Of a stretch of DNA of 64,000 nt, positions 58,869 through 64,000 are shown in pieces (the first letter of the stretch is position 1; each line of letters begins with the position of its first letter). The position numbers and the translations under genes are program-made. Source of the stretch: Actinokineospora globicatena (GTDB lineage Bacteria > Actinomycetota > Actinomycetes > Mycobacteriales > Pseudonocardiaceae); contig NZ_JAMTCR010000006.1 in NCBI RefSeq assembly GCF_024171945.1, positions 496,001 to 560,000 on the forward strand, read 5' to 3'. The notes under the pieces were generated by a model. The model was not told the origin of the DNA. It ran no database searches and saw nothing but the letters and a program-made list of their open reading frames with translations.

Positions 58869-60521
58869 ATGGCTGACTCGACCCCCACGGCAGACCCCGG
58901 TTCGCGCCGCGGTGGTGTCGGCAGGTTCCTCGCCGACCGCTCGCTCGCCACCAAGATCTTCGCCGCCATCGCGCTGCCCGCCGTGGTCGCCATCGGCGTC
59001 GGCGTCCAGGGCATCGTCGCCACCGACAGCGGCGCGCACACCTCGCAGCGGCTGGGCAAGAACGCCGCCGCGGTCGGCTCGATCAGCAACTTCAACGGGG
59101 TCGCGATCACCGCCATCCAGCACCTGCTGAGCTCGTTCATCAGCACCGACATCGCGCGGGTGCAGAAGGAGGTCAGCGACACCACGGCCGCTGTCGGCGC
59201 GCTGCGCGAGGCGCTGGCCAAGTTCCAGCAGGGCATCGAGGCCGACCCGGAGTACAGCGCGGTGCCGCTGGCCACCGTCAAGCGCGCCATCGTCGGCCTG
59301 GACCGGGTCGCCTCGGTCGTGCAGGAGCAGGTCTTCCCGGCGGCGCTCGCGGGCCAGTCCCAGGTCGCCCTCGCCCGCTACAACAACCAGGCCGGGCCCG
59401 CGCTCGACGACCTGAGCGCCGCGCTGGTCGAGATGCAGCAGGTCGAGCTCGCGGCGGTCAGCGCCGAGGTCGCTGATGCCGCCGCCGCCAGCGACACCGC
59501 CCGCTACACCACGCTGGTGCTGCTCGGCTCGGGCCTGCTGCTCGCGCTGCTGGTCGGCTGGCTGATCATCCGCGGCATCACCCGCTCGGTGCGCGGGGTC
59601 TCCAGCGTGCTGGAGTCGGTCGCGCACGGCGACCTCACCCGCAAGGTCGACGTCCGCTCCAGCGACGAGGTCGGCGTCATGGCCGCCGCGCTCAACACCG
59701 CGACCGCGAGCATGCACGACACCGTCACCGCCATCACCGACGGCATCCAGTCCCTCGAGGGCGCCACCCAGGACATGGCCACCATCGCGGGCCGGGTCAG
59801 CGACAGCACCGACGAGACCTCGGCCCAGGCCGGTGTCGTCTCCGCCGCCGCCGAGCAGGTCGCGCTCAACGTGCAGACCGTGGCCACCGGCGCGGACGAG
59901 ATGTCGGCGTCGATCAGGGAGATCGCGCAGTCGGCGAACGAGGCCGCCGGTGTCGCCGGTCAGGCCGTGTCGGTCGCCGCGGCCACCAACAGCACGGTCG
60001 CGAAGCTGGGCGAGTCGTCGATGGAGATCGGCAACGTCGTCAAGGTCATCACCTCGATCGCCGAGCAGACCAACCTGCTCGCGCTCAACGCCACCATCGA
60101 GGCCGCCCGGGCCGGTGACGCGGGCAAGGGCTTCGCCGTCGTCGCCAACGAGGTCAAGGAGCTCGCGCAGGAGACCGCCAAGGCGACCGAGGACATCTCG
60201 CGCCGGGTGGAGATGATCCAGGCGGACACCTCGAACGCGGTGAACGCCATCGACGAGATCTCCGAGATCATCGGTCGGATCAACGACTTCCAGCTGACCA
60301 TCGCCTCGGCGGTGGAGGAGCAGACCGCCACCACGACCGAGATGAACCGCAACGTCGGCGAGGCCGCCGCGGGTGTCTCGGAGATCGCCGCCAACATCGC
60401 CGGTGTCGCAGACGGCGCCACCACCGCCACCAACAGCATCGGCGAGTCCAACCTGGCGGTGGAGACCCTGACCAGGCTCTCCGCGCAGCTGCAGGACCAG
60501 GTCAACCGCTTCACGACCTGA
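58869..60521 (+). CDS. methyl-accepting chemotaxis receptor
   Basis: 550-aa receptor. Helix 1 ([20 protein letters not shown]) lies at about residues 30-50, followed by a helical extracellular domain of about 155 residues and helix 2 ([20 protein letters not shown]). HAMP ([20 protein letters not shown]) and the coiled-coil signalling domain with tip [20 protein letters not shown] follow. No NWETF-like CheR tether is present; it ends QVNRFTT. The ligand is unknown. I prefer ATG 58869, with GGAAGGG upstream, over ATG 58851. Confidence 0.95.
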   Translation: MADSTPTADPGSRRGGVGRFLADRSLATKIFAAIALPAVVAIGVGVQGIVATDSGAHTSQRLGKNAAAVGSISNFNGVAITAIQHLLSSFISTDIARVQKEVSDTTAAVGALREALAKFQQGIEADPEYSAVPLATVKRAIVGLDRVASVVQEQVFPAALAGQSQVALARYNNQAGPALDDLSAALVEMQQVELAAVSAEVADAAAASDTARYTTLVLLGSGLLLALLVGWLIIRGITRSVRGVSSVLESVAHGDLTRKVDVRSSDEVGVMAAALNTATASMHDTVTAITDGIQSLEGATQDMATIAGRVSDSTDETSAQAGVVSAAAEQVALNVQTVATGADEMSASIREIAQSANEAAGVAGQAVSVAAATNSTVAKLGESSMEIGNVVKVITSIAEQTNLLALNATIEAARAGDAGKGFAVVANEVKELAQETAKATEDISRRVEMIQADTSNAVNAIDEISEIIGRINDFQLTIASAVEEQTATTTEMNRNVGEAAAGVSEIAANIAGVADGATTATNSIGESNLAVETLTRLSAQLQDQVNRFTT

Positions 60522-60564
60522 CCGCAGCCCGGTCGCCCCGGCGATCACCCCCCGCGAGACCAGG

Positions 60565-60598
60565 CGGCGCCGTCCCTCACCCCCCAGGGACGGCGCCG
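60565..60598 (+). terminator. terminator after receptor gene
   Basis: Perfect 13-bp stem CGGCGCCGTCCCT / AGGGACGGCGCCG with an 8-base loop, 43 bases after the receptor stop. Confidence 0.85.
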
Positions 60599-60664
60599 TC
60601 GCTGTGCGTAATGGTTCACCCGATTTAGTACTGTTTCCGTAATCGAGGGTGCATACTCTCTGGG

Positions 60665-61528
60665 GTGTACAGCCTTGTCAGCGCCCCCGTGTTGGGCTTC
60701 GACCTCACCCGGATGGCGGGCGGACCTGCGACGGCGGAGATACTGCTGACGCTGCTGGGCCGCACCACCGCCGACATCGAGGTCCTCGCCGAGCGCGCCG
60801 CGCCCCCGTCCCCCGCCCTGAACCTGGCCAGGTCGCACGCGCTCGCCGCCGCCAGCGAGCTGCCCAGCGTGCGCGACCTGTCCGGTCCCGCCGCGGTCAC
60901 CCTGCTGCAGCACGCCCCGATCGGGTCACTGGCCGGTCTGCTGCACTGCGTGCGCACCGACGTGCTGGTGCCCGACCGCGACACCTTCCCACCCGGCACC
61001 GCGCCCGAACCGCCCGACGGCGCGGTCGCCCTGGTCACCGACGCGGTGTGCGCGACGTACCTGCGCCAACACCTCACCGACACCGACCGCCGGGTGCTCG
61101 GCTCCGCCTGGGTCACCGCCCGGCGCGACCTGCCGGACACCACCCCGCACCTCGGACCGACCAATGACCTCGTGCACCGGTTGCTCGACCGGGTCCGCGC
61201 CGCGCACCCCGCCGAGGTCAGGGCACTCGCGGTGTCCGCCGAGCGGATGCGCGCCGAGCAGCAGGACTGGTCGGCCGCCATGCACTCCTCCGCGTGGGCC
61301 GTGCACGTCGCGGGCCGCATCCGGGAAGCCGCCGCCGCCCAACTGCTCTTAGTCCGGGCGGTCGACCTCGCCGGTGTCACGCTCGACGACCGCGCCAGCG
61401 GCGTGTGGAACGTGCTCAGCGGCGCGGTCCAGGCGTTGATGGTCCGCGACCTCGTCGACTCGGCCTCCGCCCAGGAACTCCTCGTCCCCTGCTTAGCCGC
61501 CTTCGGCCCCGACTGGTTAGTGCAGTAA
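60665..61528 (+). CDS. unknown protein within chemotaxis cluster
   Basis: 287-aa protein of no recognised family, rich in Ala and Leu and predicted mostly helical and soluble. Features include GFDLTRMAGGPATAEILLTL near the start, SVRDLSGPAAVTLLQHAPIG, LVTDAVCATYLRQHLTDTDR and WSAAMHSSAWAVHVAGRIRE. GTG 60665 has no strong ribosome binding site but lies within a promoter-like AT-rich leader (60606-60660). It sits between the receptor and cheB, which suggests but does not prove a link with chemotaxis. Codon use fits a real gene. Confidence 0.7.
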   Translation: MYSLVSAPVLGFDLTRMAGGPATAEILLTLLGRTTADIEVLAERAAPPSPALNLARSHALAAASELPSVRDLSGPAAVTLLQHAPIGSLAGLLHCVRTDVLVPDRDTFPPGTAPEPPDGAVALVTDAVCATYLRQHLTDTDRRVLGSAWVTARRDLPDTTPHLGPTNDLVHRLLDRVRAAHPAEVRALAVSAERMRAEQQDWSAAMHSSAWAVHVAGRIREAAAAQLLLVRAVDLAGVTLDDRASGVWNVLSGAVQALMVRDLVDSASAQELLVPCLAAFGPDWLVQ

Positions 61529-61532
61529 CGCG

Positions 61533-61584
61533 GTATCACTCCCTCCCGCCACCCACCACGTATCACTATCTCCCGCCACCCACC
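61533..61584. repeat. 25-bp direct repeat, two copies
   Basis: GTATCACT-N2-CTCCCGCCACCCACC occurs at 61533-61557 and 61560-61584. It begins right after the stop codon of the unknown gene. Confidence 0.85.
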
Positions 61585-61592
61585 CCCTCATC

Positions 61593-61736
61593 CCCGCCCG
61601 GCATCGTTCCCGGCTTGGCACCGTCGCCGACCCGCGGTGGTGCTGTTCATCCGGATGTGCCGCTAGCCCCCATGTCCCGCCCGGCATCGTTTCCGGCTTG
61701 GCGGGTGACGGTCTCTCCTTACGTTCCCGGCTTGGC
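61593..61736. repeat. degenerate 83-bp tandem repeat upstream of cheB
   Basis: CCCGCCCGGCATCGTT, then Y, then CCGGCTTGGC recurs at 61593-61619 and 61676-61702, with a partial copy at 61723-61736. The sequences that follow (GGTGGTG with GTTC and CGGA) are also loosely repeated. The 501-bp gap 61529-62029 holds no gene; its other features are a TTATCCACA at 61874-61882 and the cheB ribosome binding site. Confidence 0.7.
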
Positions 61737-62029
61737 GGCGGTGCCGACCGGGTGGTGGTGTCGTTCGTTCGGACAGGTCTCCTGTCCTCTCTTACCCGCC
61801 CGGCGGCGTTTCCGCGCGTCACCCGCTTGGTGACTCGATCGGCTGGTCACCTGTGCGGATCAGCCGGTCGGGTTATCCACATCGGACGGAGCGGACAACT
61901 CAACAGCGCGGATTTACTGTGATTGGCGTGAGAAGTCGGCCGGGGTGAGCGCTCAGGACCGGCCGGGTCCGGCCGATGCCACGGTTGTCGCGGAGGCGGG
62001 TGCCTCCGCCGCCGACCCTGGAGGCCCAC

Positions 62030-63118
62030 GTGATCTCAGTGCTGGTGGTGGACGATTCGGTGGTCATCCGCCGCCTCGTCACTGATGTGCTGTCCGCGGA
62101 CCCGAAGGTTCGGGTGGTCGGCACCGCGCCCAACGGGCAGATCGCGCTGGCCAAGATCGCCCAGCTGAAGCCGGACGTGGTCACCCTCGACGTCGAGATG
62201 CCCGTGCTCAACGGCGTCGAGACGGTCCGCGAGCTGCGCAAGACCAACCCCACCCTCCCGGTCATCATGTTCTCCACGATGACCAGCGACGGAGCCGAGG
62301 CGACCGTGGCCGCGCTGGCCGCCGGTGCCACCGACTACGTCACCAAGCCCGCCAACGCCGGTAGCGTCAACAAGGCCGTCACCGAGGTCCGCGAGCAGTT
62401 GCTGCCGCGCATCCACGCGCTGTGCGGCAAGCCGGTCTACGCCGCGCAGCCGCTGCGCCCGGCGACCCCGGTCAAGCGACCGCCGACGAGCACCGGACCG
62501 CGCAAGCCGGTCCAGGCCGTGCTCATCGGCTCGTCGACCGGTGGCCCCGAGGCGCTGCGCACGGTGCTGACCCGGCTGCCCGCCACGCTGCCGGTGCCGG
62601 TGCTGGTCGCCCAGCACATGCCCCCCGTCTTCACCACCATGCTCGCCCGTCGCATCGACCAGGAGGCCGCGCTGCGCGTGGTCGAGGCGCGCGACGGTGA
62701 GCCGCTGCTGCCCGGGACCGTCTACATCGCACCCGGCGGCAGGCACATGGAGGCCGCCAAGACCCCCGGTGGGGCCAAGGTGCGGTTGCACGACGGCCCC
62801 ATGGAGAACCACTGCAGACCTGCCGTCGACGTGCTGTTCCGCTCCTGCGCGCGCGTCTACGGCTCGGCGTCACTGGCCGTCATGCTCACCGGCATGGGCC
62901 AGGACGGAAAGCGCGGCACCGAGGACCTCGTGGCCCTCGGCGCTGGAGTACTGGCCCAGGACCAGGCCACCTCGGTGGTCTGGGGCATGCCTGGTGCCGT
63001 TGTCAGCGCGGGCTTGGCCGACGCGGTACTGCCGCTCGGTCTCATCGCGGAGAACATCGTCGCCCGCTTGCCCGCATCGGCGGCGGCTACAGGAAGGGAG
63101 GTGGCGCGGTGGAAATGA
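62030..63118 (+). CDS. cheB: chemotaxis methylesterase CheB
   Basis: 362-aa response regulator/methylesterase. The receiver has VLVVDDSVVIRRLVTDVL and the phosphoacceptor Asp in VVTLDVEMPVLNG. The linker is proline-rich. The esterase domain has the triad Ser in IGSSTGGPEALRTVL, His in VAQHMPPVFTTMLA and Asp in GMGQDGKRGTEDL. It removes methyl groups from the receptor during adaptation. GTG 62030 follows GGAGG. Its 3' end overlaps cheR by 10 bases. Confidence 0.95.
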   Translation: MISVLVVDDSVVIRRLVTDVLSADPKVRVVGTAPNGQIALAKIAQLKPDVVTLDVEMPVLNGVETVRELRKTNPTLPVIMFSTMTSDGAEATVAALAAGATDYVTKPANAGSVNKAVTEVREQLLPRIHALCGKPVYAAQPLRPATPVKRPPTSTGPRKPVQAVLIGSSTGGPEALRTVLTRLPATLPVPVLVAQHMPPVFTTMLARRIDQEAALRVVEARDGEPLLPGTVYIAPGGRHMEAAKTPGGAKVRLHDGPMENHCRPAVDVLFRSCARVYGSASLAVMLTGMGQDGKRGTEDLVALGAGVLAQDQATSVVWGMPGAVVSAGLADAVLPLGLIAENIVARLPASAAATGREVARWK

Positions 63119-63951
63119 CCCCGGCGCTGTTCGGCTTCGTGGCCGATCTCGTCTACCGAGAGGCCGGCATGGTCCTGCGCCCCGGTAAGGAATACCTGGT
63201 CGAGTCCAGGCTCAAGCCGGTGGCGAAGGCCACCGGGCACGACACGGTCGGTTCGCTGGCCAACGCGCTGCGGACCGCAACCGCCGCGCTGCGCACCCAG
63301 GTGGTCGAGGCGCTCACCATCAACGAGACCTCCTGGTTCCGCGATCGTGAGCCGTTCTCGGCGTTGACCGACACGATCCTGCCCGACGTGCTCGCCGCCT
63401 CCACCCGCCCCGTGCGGATCTGGTCGGCCGCGTGCTCGAGCGGCCAGGAGCCCTACAGCATCGCCATCACCCTGGAGAAGGCCCTCCCGGCCGGTCGCGG
63501 CTACCAGATCATGGGCAGCGACCTGTCCGAGGAGATGCTGCGCCGCTCGCGCGCGGGCCGGTTCAACCAGCTGGAGGTCAACCGCGGCTTGCCCGCGACC
63601 GACCTGGTGACCTACTTCCAACGCGCTGGCGCGGAGTGGGAGGCGATCCCGCGGATCCGGCAGAACCTGTCGTTCCAGCGGATCAACCTGTGCGCGACGT
63701 TGCCACCCATGCCGAAGTTCGACGTGGTGTTCCTGCGCAACGTGCTCATCTACTTCGAACCGGAGACCAAGCGCGCGGTGCTCGACCGCGTGCGGCAGGT
63801 GCTCAACCCCGGTGGCTGGCTCCTGCTCGGGGCCGCCGAGTCCACTGTGGGCATCGACTCCGTGTTCGAGCGGGTACCCGTTGGACGGACAGCCATCTAC
63901 CGGGCACCTGCCCGAGATCGCCAAATGGTGAAAGAGGTGACGCAGTGCTAG
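63109..63951 (+). CDS. cheR: chemotaxis methyltransferase CheR
   Basis: 280-aa methyltransferase. The N-terminal helical domain ends TINETSWFRDREPFSAL. The SAM-binding domain has RIWSAACSSGQEPYSIAI, MGSDLSEEMLRRSRAG, FDVVFLRNVLIYFEPETK and LLLGAAEST. It methylates glutamates of the receptor. GTG 63109 has GGAGG 8 bases upstream; ATG 63115 is an alternative. It overlaps cheB and the following receiver gene. Confidence 0.95.
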   Translation: MEMTPALFGFVADLVYREAGMVLRPGKEYLVESRLKPVAKATGHDTVGSLANALRTATAALRTQVVEALTINETSWFRDREPFSALTDTILPDVLAASTRPVRIWSAACSSGQEPYSIAITLEKALPAGRGYQIMGSDLSEEMLRRSRAGRFNQLEVNRGLPATDLVTYFQRAGAEWEAIPRIRQNLSFQRINLCATLPPMPKFDVVFLRNVLIYFEPETKRAVLDRVRQVLNPGGWLLLGAAESTVGIDSVFERVPVGRTAIYRAPARDRQMVKEVTQC

Positions 63952-64000
63952 GGATTGTGATCGACGATTCCCGGGCCATGCGCAAGATTCTCCGAGGCCT
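63945..64000 (+). CDS. cheY: CheY-like response regulator (start only)
   Basis: The first 18 codons from GTG 63945 give LGIVIDDSRAMRKILRG, the opening strand and acidic pair of a CheY-type receiver. It overlaps the cheR stop by 7 bases. The rest is beyond the right edge. By position it is probably CheY. Confidence 0.8.
   Translation, partial: MLGIVIDDSRAMRKILRG

Noticed and set aside
61874..61882. TTATCCACA DnaA box
   Set aside because: A single isolated 9-mer in a non-coding gap. No cluster of boxes, AT-rich unwinding region or dnaA/dnaN genes nearby, so not an origin.

Overview
The window is high-GC actinobacterial DNA: most genes start at GTG or ATG behind GGAGG-type ribosome binding sites, and start/stop codons often overlap as GTGA or ATGA. 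The gene families (DosR/DosS-type hypoxia genes, WYL regulators, SUKH proteins, LAxTG cell-wall anchoring, nSTAND-WD40 proteins, Der-PlsC-Cmk order) together with a full chemotaxis operon suggest a motile member of the Pseudonocardiales, such as Actinokineospora or Actinosynnema. The genus is an inference, not something the sequence states.

Positions 1-15700 hold a dormancy/hypoxia island. It contains a DevR/DosR-type response regulator (4494-5132), a DevS/DosT-type double-GAF kinase with the conserved haem-ligand histidine (12335-13999), an Acg-type nitroreductase, two flavodoxin-domain proteins, a DUF4389 membrane protein, a double universal-stress protein, a zinc alcohol dehydrogenase, a DoxX protein, a PEP synthase, a LiaF-like membrane protein and an ABC-2 exporter. 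A frameshifted P-type ATPase relic lies between the PEP synthase and the kinase. Several upstream regions carry palindromes of the form GGGACC-NN-GGTCNC, close to the mycobacterial DosR box, so the island looks like a locally wired regulon.

Positions 15700-31600 are a mixed accessory stretch. They include a surface protein with a C-terminal LARTG sortase motif that overlaps a trypsin-fold protein tail to tail, a DUF72 protein, an APH-family kinase, an orphan two-component system with a small membrane protein, an XRE regulator next to SnoaL-like and luciferase-like genes, a SUKH-4-like protein, a WYL regulator divergent from an epoxide hydrolase across a clear palindrome, and a badly damaged MmpL transporter. 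Positions 31700-41700 hold a three-gene membrane glycosylation operon (GT2, GtrA, PIG-V-like), a small secreted repeat protein, a 1207-residue HTH-nSTAND-WD40 protein, a YdcF-family protein and a broken secreted-protein gene.

Positions 41600-44400 carry the core operon cmk-plsC-der. Positions 44600-54000 carry a sugar isomerase, a secreted trypsin-like protease, an MFS exporter with a divergent MarR regulator, an L,D-transpeptidase, two small secreted or binding proteins and a MacB-like ABC exporter. That exporter is divergent from a NarL-type two-component system across two identical 18-bp repeats. From 55996 to the right edge runs a chemotaxis cluster: cheA, cheW, one receptor, an unknown gene, cheB, cheR and the start of cheY.

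Two copies of a 131-bp non-coding sequence (34683-34813 and 47116-47246, 123 of 131 bases identical) lie 12.4 kb apart. Each has a DnaA-box-like TTGTCCACA and promoter-like elements, and nothing annotated around them explains them.
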